From: Kordiimonadaceae bacterium
Lineage (GTDB): Bacteria; Pseudomonadota; Alphaproteobacteria; Sphingomonadales; Kordiimonadaceae
Assembly: GCA_017640725.1 (NCBI GenBank)
Contig: JAEPQB010000002.1
Coordinates: 806,001 to 870,000, forward strand
Direction: 5' to 3'
DNA length: 64,000 nucleotides
Shown: positions 40,298-49,034 of the stretch, piece after piece
How the letters are laid out: each line of letters begins with the position of its first letter
How positions within the stretch are numbered: position 1 is the stretch's first letter
The notes under the pieces: model-generated
What the model was told of the DNA's origin: nothing
Seen by the model: the letters and a program-made list of their open reading frames with translations, nothing else
Database searches by the model: none
Program-made: the position numbers and the translations under genes

Positions 40298-43114
40298 ATG
40301 TCTGCTGACAATCAAGATAAACGCGATTACCGCGACACTGTATTTCTGCCGCAAACCGACTTCCCAATGCGGGCTGGCCTGCCAAAGCGGGAACCTGAGT
40401 TCCTCGCCAAATGGCAAAAAGAAGACATCTATAAAACCCTGCGCACAGACAGTGCAGGCAAAGAAAAATTCGTGCTGCATGATGGCCCCCCCTACGCGAA
40501 CGGCGACATCCACTTCGGCCACGCCATGCAGAAAACGCTGAAGGACATCATCGTCAAGTCCCAGCAGATGCAGGGCAAGGACGCACCGTTTGTTCCGGGC
40601 TGGGACTGCCACGGCCTGCCGATCGAGTGGAAAATCGAAGAAAAATACCGCAAGAAAAAGAAAAACAAGGACGACGTGGACCCTGTTGAATTCCGCCGCG
40701 AATGCCGCGAGTTTGCTGACCACTGGATCGGCGTACAGCGCGAGCAGTTCAAGCGCCTTGGCATCTTTGGTGATTGGGACAACCCCTACACCACCATGAG
40801 CTTTGACGCTGAAGCCAAAATCGTTGAAGAGCTGTTGAAGTTCGCTGAAGACGGTTCGCTGTATCGCGGCTCAAAGCCTGTGATGTGGTCACCGGTCGAG
40901 AAAACCGCCCTTGCGGAAGCTGAAGTTGAGTATCACGACCATAAAAGCACACAGATTGATGTTGCCTTTGAGGTGGTCAGCACCGACTGCGCGGAACTCA
41001 ATGGCGCCCGTGTCGTGATTTGGACCACTACCCCCTGGACCATCCCAGCCAACCGGGCGGTATGTTTTGGCAATGACATCGATTACGTGCGCGTACGGGT
41101 GACAGAGATTGCCGAAGATGGCTTTGCCAAAGTTGGTGATGAAGTGATGGTTGCAGAGGCCTTGCTGGCTGATTTTGCGGCGCGCGCCGGTATCACCGGC
41201 CATGAGATCGTCTCACGCGTCAAAGGTTCAGCACTGGAGGGCAGCATCCTTGCCCACCCATGGCGCGGCCACGCGGACGCAAACGGCTTTTATGATTTTG
41301 ATGTGCCAATGCTGCCGGGTGACCATGTCACAACAGAGGCCGGCACGGGCTTTGTCCATACGGCCCCTGGGCACGGTGACGATGACTATCAGGTTGGCCA
41401 CGTTCAGTTTGGCATCCCGGTGCCTTACACTGTGAATGAAGCGGGCTGCTATTATGACGATGTGGCCCTTGTGCCCGGTCGTCATGTTTACAAAGTCGCT
41501 GATGAGGTTTGTGAGCTTTTGGACGGCGTTTCTTCGCTGATGGCCAAAGGCACTCTAACGCACAGCTATCCACATAGCTGGCGCTCCAAAGCACCGCTAA
41601 TTTTCCGCAACACGCCGCAGTGGTTCATTTCCATGGAGAAGAACGGCCTGCGCGACAAAGCCATGCAGGCGATCGACGACACCAACTGGTATCCGGCGGT
41701 TAGCAAGAACCGCATCAGCGCGATGGTCGGTGATCGGCCCGACTGGGTTATCTCGCGCCAGCGCGCCTGGGGTGTGCCAATCACCGTGTTTGTGAACAAG
41801 AAAACCGGCGACTATTTGGTCGATGACGACGTTAACAAACGCATTGTTGACGCGGTGCGGGATGGCGGTGCGGACGCGTGGGTTGCAATCCCGGCGCAAG
41901 ACTTCCTCGGCAACAAATATGACGCCGAAGACTATGAGCAGATCCACGACATTCTGGACGTTTGGTTCGACAGTGGCTGCACGCATGCATTTGTTCTTGA
42001 AGAGCGCGAAGAACTGACGTGGCCCGCTGACCTTTACATGGAAGGTTCTGACCAGCACCGTGGCTGGTTCCAGTCCAGCTTGCTAGAGGCCTGTGGCACT
42101 CGGGGCCGCGCGCCCTACAAGGATGTCATGACGCATGGCTTTGCGCTCGATGGTGATGGCCGGAAAATGTCCAAGTCGCTTGGCAACACCGTGTCGCCGC
42201 AAAAAATCGTCGACCAGTATGGTGCCGATATTCTGCGCCTGTGGGTGGCAGCCGTTGACTACAAGGAAGACGTGCGCATCTCTGACGAGATCATCAAAGG
42301 CCAGGTGGACGCATACCGCAAAATCCGCAACACCATGCGCTATATGCTCGGCAACCTGCATGGCTTCACCGAAGAAGAAAAGCTGCCAGTAAGCGAAATG
42401 CCAGAGCTTGACCGGTTCATGCTGCACCGGCTCTCTGAGCTCGATACGTTCCTGCATGAGCGCGCCGCTGAGTATGACTTCAACCCCGTGTTCCGGGAAT
42501 TGTATCAATTCTGCATCGTTGAGCTGTCGGCTTTCTACTTCGACATCCGGAAAGATTCGCTTTACTGCGACCGCCCGGATGACATCCGTCGCCGCGCTGT
42601 ACGCACAGTGTTGGACGCTGTGTTCAACCGTCTGGTTCTCTGGTTCGCGCCAATCCTCTCCTTCACGGCAGAGGAAGTTTGGCAGGCCCGGTTCGGCGCG
42701 GATGCACCAAGCGTACACCGTCAGGTTTGGCCCGAAACACCAGCCGATTGGCGCGATGACGCCCTCGCTGAAAAATGGGCCAAAATCAGGAACGCACGGA
42801 GTGTGGTAACTGCCGCGATTGAAGTGCAACGGCGCGACAAAGTGATTGGCTCCAGCCTGCAGGCATCCGTTGCTGTTACGCTCGCGGACCAAGCCACCAT
42901 TGATGCTTTTGACGGTTTGGACGCCGCCGAAATCTTTATCACGTCTGGCGCAACCATTGCCCTTGGCGATGAAGACCAAGCCGTGGTGTCGGTTGCCGAA
43001 GGCGAAAAGTGCGAACGGTGCTGGGTTGTGTCGCACGAAGTAACGGAAAATGGTGACCTCTGTAACCGCTGCTCCGACGCAGTGGTGCGATATGACAGGC
43101 TTGTCGCCTTGTGA
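40298..43114 (+). CDS. ileS: Isoleucyl-tRNA synthetase
   Basis: 938 residues from the ATG at 40298; ATGs at 40280 and 40283 in the same frame are possible starts, and none has a clear ribosome site. Class I synthetase motifs: PYANGDIH72FGH (HIGH box), GWDCHGLPIEW, editing-domain elements around TTPWTIPANRAV, and K623-M-S-K-S. The C-terminal zinc knuckle is complete (C905, C908, C922, C925), which is the bacterial mupirocin-sensitive-type IleS. It charges tRNA-Ile and edits valine. It is followed with a one-codon overlap by lspA. Confidence 0.97.
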   Translation: MSADNQDKRDYRDTVFLPQTDFPMRAGLPKREPEFLAKWQKEDIYKTLRTDSAGKEKFVLHDGPPYANGDIHFGHAMQKTLKDIIVKSQQMQGKDAPFVPGWDCHGLPIEWKIEEKYRKKKKNKDDVDPVEFRRECREFADHWIGVQREQFKRLGIFGDWDNPYTTMSFDAEAKIVEELLKFAEDGSLYRGSKPVMWSPVEKTALAEAEVEYHDHKSTQIDVAFEVVSTDCAELNGARVVIWTTTPWTIPANRAVCFGNDIDYVRVRVTEIAEDGFAKVGDEVMVAEALLADFAARAGITGHEIVSRVKGSALEGSILAHPWRGHADANGFYDFDVPMLPGDHVTTEAGTGFVHTAPGHGDDDYQVGHVQFGIPVPYTVNEAGCYYDDVALVPGRHVYKVADEVCELLDGVSSLMAKGTLTHSYPHSWRSKAPLIFRNTPQWFISMEKNGLRDKAMQAIDDTNWYPAVSKNRISAMVGDRPDWVISRQRAWGVPITVFVNKKTGDYLVDDDVNKRIVDAVRDGGADAWVAIPAQDFLGNKYDAEDYEQIHDILDVWFDSGCTHAFVLEEREELTWPADLYMEGSDQHRGWFQSSLLEACGTRGRAPYKDVMTHGFALDGDGRKMSKSLGNTVSPQKIVDQYGADILRLWVAAVDYKEDVRISDEIIKGQVDAYRKIRNTMRYMLGNLHGFTEEEKLPVSEMPELDRFMLHRLSELDTFLHERAAEYDFNPVFRELYQFCIVELSAFYFDIRKDSLYCDRPDDIRRRAVRTVLDAVFNRLVLWFAPILSFTAEEVWQARFGADAPSVHRQVWPETPADWRDDALAEKWAKIRNARSVVTAAIEVQRRDKVIGSSLQASVAVTLADQATIDAFDGLDAAEIFITSGATIALGDEDQAVVSVAEGEKCERCWVVSHEVTENGDLCNRCSDAVVRYDRLVAL

Positions 43115-43665
43115 TGCAAAGCGTGACCGAACAATCCGCCCCCTATTTCAAGCGTGGTCTTGGCTTCATCATCCTGTTGATGGCGCTAGACCAGCTCAGC
43201 AAATGGTGGGTGCTTGAGGTGTTCGATCTGCCGGCAAAAGGGTCTGTCGAAATCCTGCCGTTCTTCAGCCTGACCATGGTTTGGAACACAGGCATTTCGA
43301 TGGGGCTTGCGCTGGGTGACGCGCTTGGCCGCTGGGGCATTGTTGTGATGACGGCAGGCATCAGTATTTGGCTAGTTTTCTGGCTCAAACGGTCAACGCG
43401 CGCGTTTGAAGCCAGTGCCCTTGTGCTGATTTTAAGCGGCGCCATCGGCAACCTGATCGACCGATTCGTTCATGGTGCCGTTGTCGATTTCCTGCATTTC
43501 TATGCCTACACCTATAGTTTCTATGTTTTTAACGTCGCCGACAGCGCCATAACCACTGGCGTGATCATGCTTTTGATTGATGGCTTGCGGGATGGGGGCA
43601 AAAGCCCTAAAAAAGCCTCAAACAACGGTCAGGATGAAGCTGGCCGACAAGGAGAGTCTTCATGA
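43114..43665 (+). CDS. lspA: Lipoprotein signal peptidase (signal peptidase II)
   Basis: 183 residues from the ATG overlapping the last base of ileS; a GTG one codon earlier is possible. Four membrane helices. The aspartyl-protease pair is D116 in GNLIDRF and D143 in FNVADSAI, matching D114/D141 of E. coli LspA in spacing. It cleaves the signal peptide of diacylglyceryl-modified prolipoproteins in the inner membrane. The next gene, overlapping by four bases, itself encodes a lipoprotein. The ~20-residue C-terminal extension is charged and not conserved. Confidence 0.96.
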   Translation: MQSVTEQSAPYFKRGLGFIILLMALDQLSKWWVLEVFDLPAKGSVEILPFFSLTMVWNTGISMGLALGDALGRWGIVVMTAGISIWLVFWLKRSTRAFEASALVLILSGAIGNLIDRFVHGAVVDFLHFYAYTYSFYVFNVADSAITTGVIMLLIDGLRDGGKSPKKASNNGQDEAGRQGESS

Positions 43666-44099
43666 ATTTCAGACATCTGTCTGTTGCAGTTGTTTCGAGC
43701 CTGGTGCTTGTAGCGTGTGGTAGTGGGAAAAACTCACCCGACGAGTTTGCGGTTGTTGACCGCCCGCCCCTGGTTATCCCTCCCGAGGCAGAGCTGACGC
43801 CCCCTCGCCCTGGTGAGCCAAAGGCACAGACCATGGACCCGGGCCGCCGCGCTTTTGAGGCTTTGTTCCCGGGCAAGGAATACAAACCTTCGCCGCCCAA
43901 AAGCCGTAGCGAAGAAGGTTTGTTGTCTTTGATCGGTCGCGCCGACCCTGACGTACGATCCAACGTGGGTCAGAAAGATATCGACGTGGTGAAAAAGACC
44001 ATCATTCTTGCGGACCTGCTTGATATGGAAGAGCGCACGCTGCGCCCTGATAATGTGCAGGTTGTGCGCATTTCAACCGGGGACGATGGCAGTAACTAG
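43662..44099 (+). CDS. DUF3035-family lipoprotein
   Basis: 145 residues. A lipobox L-V-A-C19 closes the signal peptide, so the protein is predicted to be lipid-modified, fittingly beside lspA. The mature start PDEFAVVDRPPLVIPPEAEL is the DUF3035 hallmark, and the rest is predicted to be largely unstructured with a helical C-terminus (DIDVVKKTIILADLLDMEER). This gene commonly follows lspA in alphaproteobacteria. The function is unknown; its position suggests envelope maintenance. Overlaps lspA by four bases and is followed by a strong terminator. Confidence 0.9.
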   Translation: MNFRHLSVAVVSSLVLVACGSGKNSPDEFAVVDRPPLVIPPEAELTPPRPGEPKAQTMDPGRRAFEALFPGKEYKPSPPKSRSEEGLLSLIGRADPDVRSNVGQKDIDVVKKTIILADLLDMEERTLRPDNVQVVRISTGDDGSN

Positions 44100-44117
44100 T
44101 TGCGTAAAGTCTTTGAC

Positions 44118-44147
44118 AAAAAAAGCGCCCCGTGGGGCGCTTTTTTT
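44118..44147. terminator. Bidirectional rho-independent terminator
   Basis: A7 - GCGCCC - CGTG - GGGCGC - T7: a perfect stem with A and T tracts (44118-44147). It ends ileS-lspA-DUF3035 and the convergent SRPBCC gene. Confidence 0.95.
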
Positions 44148-44153
44148 GTTGGG

Positions 44154-44708
44154 TTACAGGCCACTAAGTTTCGCGCGGTACGCATCCTCCAGCGGCATGT
44201 GCGTTGACCAGAAGGCTCTCGGTTTTTTGCCTTCGAGAATATCGATCATGATCGCAACATGGGCATGCCAGCCTGCCGCCACGCCGTAACGCATTTCTTC
44301 GTCAAAGAGCTTGCGGTGGGTTAGCGTCAGCTTCACCTTGTCACCCACCTCCTCAAGCTCAAACGTCACATCAGTTTCCTCGCCTTCGCCCTCGGGCCAT
44401 GTGTAAGACAGGAGCCTTGGTGGATCGACTGCCAGAATGCGCGCTTCCATTGTCATGACCGATCCGCATGTATCCTTGTATTTTTCAGGGATGACTTCCT
44501 CTTCTTCCGTCAGGTTTCGGTGATCGAAAATCAGCTCCACCTTGCCGCCAACCTGCAGATCCATATCCCCGGCGGCAATCCAGGTTTTCCTGAGCTCTGA
44601 TTCAGTCAAATATGCCCAGACTTTTTCGATCGGGCCCGGCAGCAATCGCTCTAATACAATGGTGGCCGGCGCCACCAGTTTCCCCATCTGGTCATTCGTC
44701 ATTTGCAT
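44154..44708 (-). CDS. AHSA1/SRPBCC-domain protein
   Basis: 184 residues. The SRPBCC start ATIVLERLLPGPIEKVWAYLTESELRKTWI, central beta strands and C-terminal helix (AGWHAHVAIMIDILEG) identify the activator-of-Hsp90-like (AHSA1) branch. Bacterial members are nearly always paired with an ArsR-type regulator, as here: the start overlaps the end of the arsR-like gene by 17 bases. The ligand is unknown; a role in binding a small hydrophobic compound sensed with the regulator is inference from the pairing. Confidence 0.88.
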   Translation of the reverse strand: MQMTNDQMGKLVAPATIVLERLLPGPIEKVWAYLTESELRKTWIAAGDMDLQVGGKVELIFDHRNLTEEEEVIPEKYKDTCGSVMTMEARILAVDPPRLLSYTWPEGEGEETDVTFELEEVGDKVKLTLTHRKLFDEEMRYGVAAGWHAHVAIMIDILEGKKPRAFWSTHMPLEDAYRAKLSGL

Positions 44709-45078
44709 GGTCTATTCCTCTCTTGTCGTTTGCCGGCGTTGGCAAATCTGTCTCGTCTGCTAGAAGCGCCGCCTCAAGCGCATCCAGCCTCGCGTTCCAA
44801 AATCTCTCGTAGGTTTGCAGCCAGTCGCGCGCCGCTTTCAGCGTGCCGGGCGTTAACCGGCAGGTGTGCACCCGGCCAATCACCTCGCGGTCAATCAACC
44901 CGGCGGCTTCCAGCTTTTTCACATGCTTGGATGCAGCCGCCAGCGACATGGCGTAAGGTTCCGCCAAATCGCTGATGGTGCTGGGCCCTGACTGCAGGGC
45001 GGCGAGCATGCCACGGCGTGTCGGGTCCGACAGGGCGTGGAAAACAGTGTCTAACTGATCTGATGTATATTCAACCAT
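44692..45078 (-). CDS. ArsR/SmtB-type HTH repressor
   Basis: 128 residues. A winged helix at about 5-90: LDTVFHALSDPTRRGMLAAL, recognition helix MSLAAASKHVKKLEAAGLI, and the wing REVIGRVHTCRL. The metal-site CxC of SmtB/ArsR is absent, so it is of the non-metal type usually found with an AHSA1 gene. It is first in a two-gene operon and its start codon lies within one of two palindromes (45073-45084, 45110-45125), pointing to tight autorepression. Confidence 0.9.
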   Translation of the reverse strand: MVEYTSDQLDTVFHALSDPTRRGMLAALQSGPSTISDLAEPYAMSLAAASKHVKKLEAAGLIDREVIGRVHTCRLTPGTLKAARDWLQTYERFWNARLDALEAALLADETDLPTPANDKRGIDHANDE

Positions 45079-45125
45079 ATGGTTAAATATAAGAAGATTT
45101 TTCTAATTGTCAACCAAAAGGTTGA
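45073..45125. promoter_or_regulatory. Two palindromic operators of the ArsR-type gene
   Basis: AACCATATGGTT (45073-45084) spans the start codon of the regulator. TCAACCAAAAGGTTGA (45110-45125) lies 39 bases away centre to centre. Both share the half-site TCAACC, and both are followed by AATAT. The repeat of one motif at the promoter and start codon suggests autoregulation. Confidence 0.65.
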
Positions 45126-45241
45126 ATATAGTGAAGTGACCCAACTTATGCCGAGCGCTTGTACTTCAAATTGTAATTTTAACAGTTTGTTAAATTGGCC
45201 GTGACAGGGTCCACCAGTGGCAGCAATTTGGGGTGGGCTTT

Positions 45242-48091
45242 ATGCCAGATGAAAACGGCAACCTGACTGTTAGTGACGTTGATTTCGAGGCGGAAAACTT
45301 TGTCATTCCTGTTGGTGATTTTGCAGGCCTGGTGCTGCCATTCAATGATCCACTTTTGCGGCTCCAAAGTTTCATCACGGGCTTTTCTGTCGACCAAACC
45401 ACTGAAATTCTTACGCCAACCTTGCACATAAATGTTCTGCCAGTTTGGCTAGAGTACACAGGCTCAGGTGTGACCGTCAGAGCTTTTTCGTCATTTCAAG
45501 GTGGTCATCCAGATTTGTCAGACAACAATTTTCAGCCAAATGGCGAGCCCAGTGGTCATGGCACAGGAGCAGCAGGGGTGGTTGCCGCCATTGCGAACAA
45601 TAATGTGGGGGGCGTGGGTGTTGCTTATGGTTCCTATTTTTTCCACTCCCCTACAGATCCAACGGGCACCAGCGATGTCGTTCAGAGTTCCAACGGAGGA
45701 GCTTCTGTGCCTAGAATTTCTCTCAACACAGGCATTGGCTTTGATGCGCAGTTGTCAGCGGAAATTGGCAGGGATGGTGCCGGAACTATCTGGGTTAATA
45801 GCGCAGGAAACGGAGGCACTTCGGATGTTTCAACAGAAGTCTTTTCCACGTCAAGCACGTTCGAAGTTTTGTTGGTTGCACAAGGTAGCGCGATTACCGG
45901 GCAAGCTATCGGCAGCACTTTCGGCTCTGCCATTCATGTGACCGGACTGACCGGTCATTCTCAATCAAGAGAAAGTATTTTGACCACGGATTTGCAGGGC
46001 GAGGATGGCGTTGTTAGTGCTGATGACGCACCACTCTTTTTTGGAGATATGGTCGAACAAGGCGTCAGTCTCTCAGTTCTAGGCTTGGACACCGGTGATT
46101 ACCAGTTGTTTAGCGGCACTTCCGCAGCCTCGCCAGTAGTTACTGGTTCAGTCGCATTGGTTCTTGAGGCTTCCGAGAACAATGTTTTTGGTTCAGAGCT
46201 AGGGTGGCGCGATGTACAAGAACTTCTGGCTATCAGTGCGCGCCATATGGGCAGTGACCTAGTTTCTGGTGGCGAAAATCCATTTGTGCCATTTGACGCA
46301 AGTTTCTTTCCAGGCAATCTGGAACACCGCCCCTGGACTATCAACGGGGCAGGCAACATCAATGGTGGCGGCTTTCATTTCAGTGTCGATTATGGCTTTG
46401 GCTATGTTGATGTGAAGGGGGCTGTGCGCCTTGCTGAAACCTGGAACCTGACGCGCCACAGCCACAATTTGGTAACCCAAACCGAAACGGTCGTGGATGA
46501 TGCTGAGGGCCTGACATTCAGCTATGGCAACCCGCTGACATTTGAAATCACAGCGCCCGCCGATGCCCTTGACCTGGATGTACTTGAGCTGGTGCCTGTG
46601 TTCACTCACGAAGCCTACCGGGAGATTCAGATCAGTGTTGTTTCGCCCTCTGGTACAGTGTCCTATCTGTTTGACACCCCCGGCCTTTCCAACAGCGAAG
46701 ACCTCATACAGGGCTGGATTGAACAGTTTGGCGAAGATGCCTTTGGCGGCACATTTGAAAACCGAACGATCCTGTCGCGCCAATTCTGGGGTGAAGAAAG
46801 CACAGGCACCTGGACCATTGTCATTGAAGACATGGTCGATAATGGCAACGAGGGCACACTCACCTCGCTCGATATCATCTGGAAAGGCGACTTGGCGAGC
46901 GACGACGACACCTATTATTTCACCGATGACTGGGCCCTGATGAATGAGGCCAATGGTGGCATTCCAACCATCGATGACGAAGAGGGCGCCAACCACCTGA
47001 ACCTGGCGGCGATCTCCGGCGACGTTCGGCTCGAGCTGGTTGCAGGCAGCACCTCTTTTATTGACGGTGATGATGCTTTTACGCTCAGTAGTGAGACCGC
47101 CATTGTGCTCGCTATCACCGGGGACGGGGATGATACACTTGTTGGCACTGACAGCGCAGAAACCCTCATTGGCATGCGCGGCGATGACCTGCTGCGGGGT
47201 TTTGATGGTGCTGACCAAATGCTGGGGGGGCGCGGCGACGACACCCTATGGGCGGGTGCCGGCGACAGGGGCGATGATTATGGGGTCGGCGGCACGGGCG
47301 ATGACATCATCGCCGGCGGCGCGGGTAATGACCTGCTGGTTGGTGGTGAGGCAGACGCACGCGGCCTGACGGGCATGGACATGGACCGTGTTGAAGGCTC
47401 CGACACCATCTTTGGGGGCGCTGGCAATGACACCATATTGGGCGCAAGTTGGCAGGACATCAACCAGAACAACCGATACGACGACGGGGAAGCAATCCTT
47501 GTCGGGAAGCAAGCCAATGCGCTCTATGGCGGTGCTGGCAACGACTATATTGAGGGTGGCGCCGGATCGGATTCGCTCGGGGGCGGCACCGGCGGTGATA
47601 CTATTCTCGGCAGAAGCGGCAACGACACGATTTGGGGCGGCGCTGGTGACGGTGCGGACACCATCAATGGCGGAGGCGGCAATGACCTGGTATTTGGCGG
47701 CGCTGGCAATGATCTCCTTCGAGGCACTTCTGGTCAGGATGAGCTGTTTGGCGGCGCCGGTGCGGATCAGCTGGATGGCGGACGGGACGCTGACCACCTC
47801 TATGGTGGCACCGGTGATGATACGCTCGTGGGCGGCAGCGGCGCGGACACATTTTACTTTGCCGGCAACCACGGCACGGACGTGATCACCGACTTTGATC
47901 CTGAGGAGGACACGCTGTTTCTTGTGAATACGGTCACGGACTTCACTGACCTTGCCTCGGTTCAGGCCGCCGCAAGTGAGACAGAAATTGATGGTGAAGC
48001 TGGCTTGTTGATCGACACTGGCAGTGGCAACAACGTATTTTTAGTGGGCGTCACTGCAGAAGAGCTACTCTCTTCCCCGGTCCAGTTTTGA
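45242..48091 (+). CDS. Large RTX protein with subtilase-like, P-domain and Ca-binding repeats
   Basis: 949 residues from the ATG at 45242 (G-rich site upstream; an earlier GTG is possible). Residues ~65-350 are a subtilisin/kexin-like domain with H106 (HGTG), N186 (oxyanion, WVNSAGN) and S294 (GTSAASP). The catalytic Asp motif DDG is replaced by S83-S84-F, just before HPDL, so the triad is incomplete. Residues ~430-550 form a proprotein-convertase P domain, and ~627-873 hold many GGxGxDxxx RTX nonapeptides, ending in a C-terminal type I secretion-like region. No Sec signal peptide. Expected to be exported by a type I system; whether it is a protease is uncertain. No transporter genes are adjacent. 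Confidence 0.85.
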   Translation: MPDENGNLTVSDVDFEAENFVIPVGDFAGLVLPFNDPLLRLQSFITGFSVDQTTEILTPTLHINVLPVWLEYTGSGVTVRAFSSFQGGHPDLSDNNFQPNGEPSGHGTGAAGVVAAIANNNVGGVGVAYGSYFFHSPTDPTGTSDVVQSSNGGASVPRISLNTGIGFDAQLSAEIGRDGAGTIWVNSAGNGGTSDVSTEVFSTSSTFEVLLVAQGSAITGQAIGSTFGSAIHVTGLTGHSQSRESILTTDLQGEDGVVSADDAPLFFGDMVEQGVSLSVLGLDTGDYQLFSGTSAASPVVTGSVALVLEASENNVFGSELGWRDVQELLAISARHMGSDLVSGGENPFVPFDASFFPGNLEHRPWTINGAGNINGGGFHFSVDYGFGYVDVKGAVRLAETWNLTRHSHNLVTQTETVVDDAEGLTFSYGNPLTFEITAPADALDLDVLELVPVFTHEAYREIQISVVSPSGTVSYLFDTPGLSNSEDLIQGWIEQFGEDAFGGTFENRTILSRQFWGEESTGTWTIVIEDMVDNGNEGTLTSLDIIWKGDLASDDDTYYFTDDWALMNEANGGIPTIDDEEGANHLNLAAISGDVRLELVAGSTSFIDGDDAFTLSSETAIVLAITGDGDDTLVGTDSAETLIGMRGDDLLRGFDGADQMLGGRGDDTLWAGAGDRGDDYGVGGTGDDIIAGGAGNDLLVGGEADARGLTGMDMDRVEGSDTIFGGAGNDTILGASWQDINQNNRYDDGEAILVGKQANALYGGAGNDYIEGGAGSDSLGGGTGGDTILGRSGNDTIWGGAGDGADTINGGGGNDLVFGGAGNDLLRGTSGQDELFGGAGADQLDGGRDADHLYGGTGDDTLVGGSGADTFYFAGNHGTDVITDFDPEEDTLFLVNTVTDFTDLASVQAAASETEIDGEAGLLIDTGSGNNVFLVGVTAEELLSSPVQF

Positions 48092-48196
48092 CAGCCACTG
48101 GCATTCTTGTTCAATTGAACTATCTCTCATTTTCCAAGGAAACAAAACTGATAAGTGGGCAGCGTCGTATGAAGCCCCAACAATGGGAGAGAAACC

Positions 48197-48985
48197 ATGA
48201 ACCATCAGCCTCTTAAAGGCCCTTCTGGCATGAGCATTGTACGCGAAGCGCTTGTTGGTGTTGACCTGCTTGGTCTGCCGCGCGCCCTTTTTGACGCCAG
48301 CCGCACGCAAACTGTGGCGGGGCAAACAAAGGCCCATGTGATGGTTTTGCCGGGTTTTGGCGCCAATGATGTTTCCACCGCCCCGCTGCGGTATTTTCTT
48401 TCCAAACAAGGCTTCCAGGTGGAAGGCTGGGGCCTGGGTATCAACACAGGTGGCAGGGGCCTTGCCAAAGACCTGAGCGAGCTTTCTGACCGCTGGGACG
48501 TGGACCGGGACCGCCCGAACTCCGGCGAAGTTGAAGTACCAGCCCTATGCGACCAGATGACGGACCGCGTGCTTGCCCGCTCAAAGGAAATCGGCGCGCC
48601 CATCGCCCTTGTGGGCTGGAGCCTTGGCGGCTACATCGCCCGCGAAGTGGCGCGCGACCTGCCAGAGCATGTTTCAACCGTCATCACGCTCGGCTCCCCC
48701 ATCTCGGGCGGACCAAAATACACCACCGTTGCACCCCTCTTCCGCGCGCGCGGCCTTGATGTGGACTGGATCGAGGAAGAGATTGAAAAGCGCAAAGCGC
48801 GCCCGATCACACAGCCCGTTTCGGTCATCTACAGCAAGCGTGACGGTGTTGTCGGCTGGCAGGCATCGCTTGACCATACCAGCCCGCGCGCGATGCACCA
48901 TGAAGTGAATTGCTCGCACATGGGCCTCGGCCTGAATGCCAAGGTTTGGAACATTGTGCTGAAGGCGCTCGAAGAGCACGCATAA
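48197..48985 (+). CDS. Alpha/beta-hydrolase fold protein
   Basis: 262 residues; GGAGAG lies seven bases before the ATG. The hydrolase fold shows VMVLPGFGANDVST (oxyanion loop), the nucleophile elbow G-W-S-L-G-G, the acid in YSKRDGVVGW and the histidine in CSHMGL. The complete Ser-Asp-His set suggests esterase or lipase activity, or an acyl hydrolase. No signal peptide, so it is cytoplasmic. It stands between the RTX gene and mutL, in the same direction but with separate spacing, so context is uninformative. Confidence 0.85.
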   Translation: MNHQPLKGPSGMSIVREALVGVDLLGLPRALFDASRTQTVAGQTKAHVMVLPGFGANDVSTAPLRYFLSKQGFQVEGWGLGINTGGRGLAKDLSELSDRWDVDRDRPNSGEVEVPALCDQMTDRVLARSKEIGAPIALVGWSLGGYIAREVARDLPEHVSTVITLGSPISGGPKYTTVAPLFRARGLDVDWIEEEIEKRKARPITQPVSVIYSKRDGVVGWQASLDHTSPRAMHHEVNCSHMGLGLNAKVWNIVLKALEEHA

Positions 48986-49034
48986 AAGCCAAGCACGTCT
49001 TCCATCTTTTTGTTCGGCCTGATATTGTCGCCCG

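Noticed and set aside
47120-47860. Repetitive GC-rich sequence as a possible CRISPR or satellite
   Set aside because: It codes in frame for RTX GGxGxDxxx nonapeptides and has no spacers.
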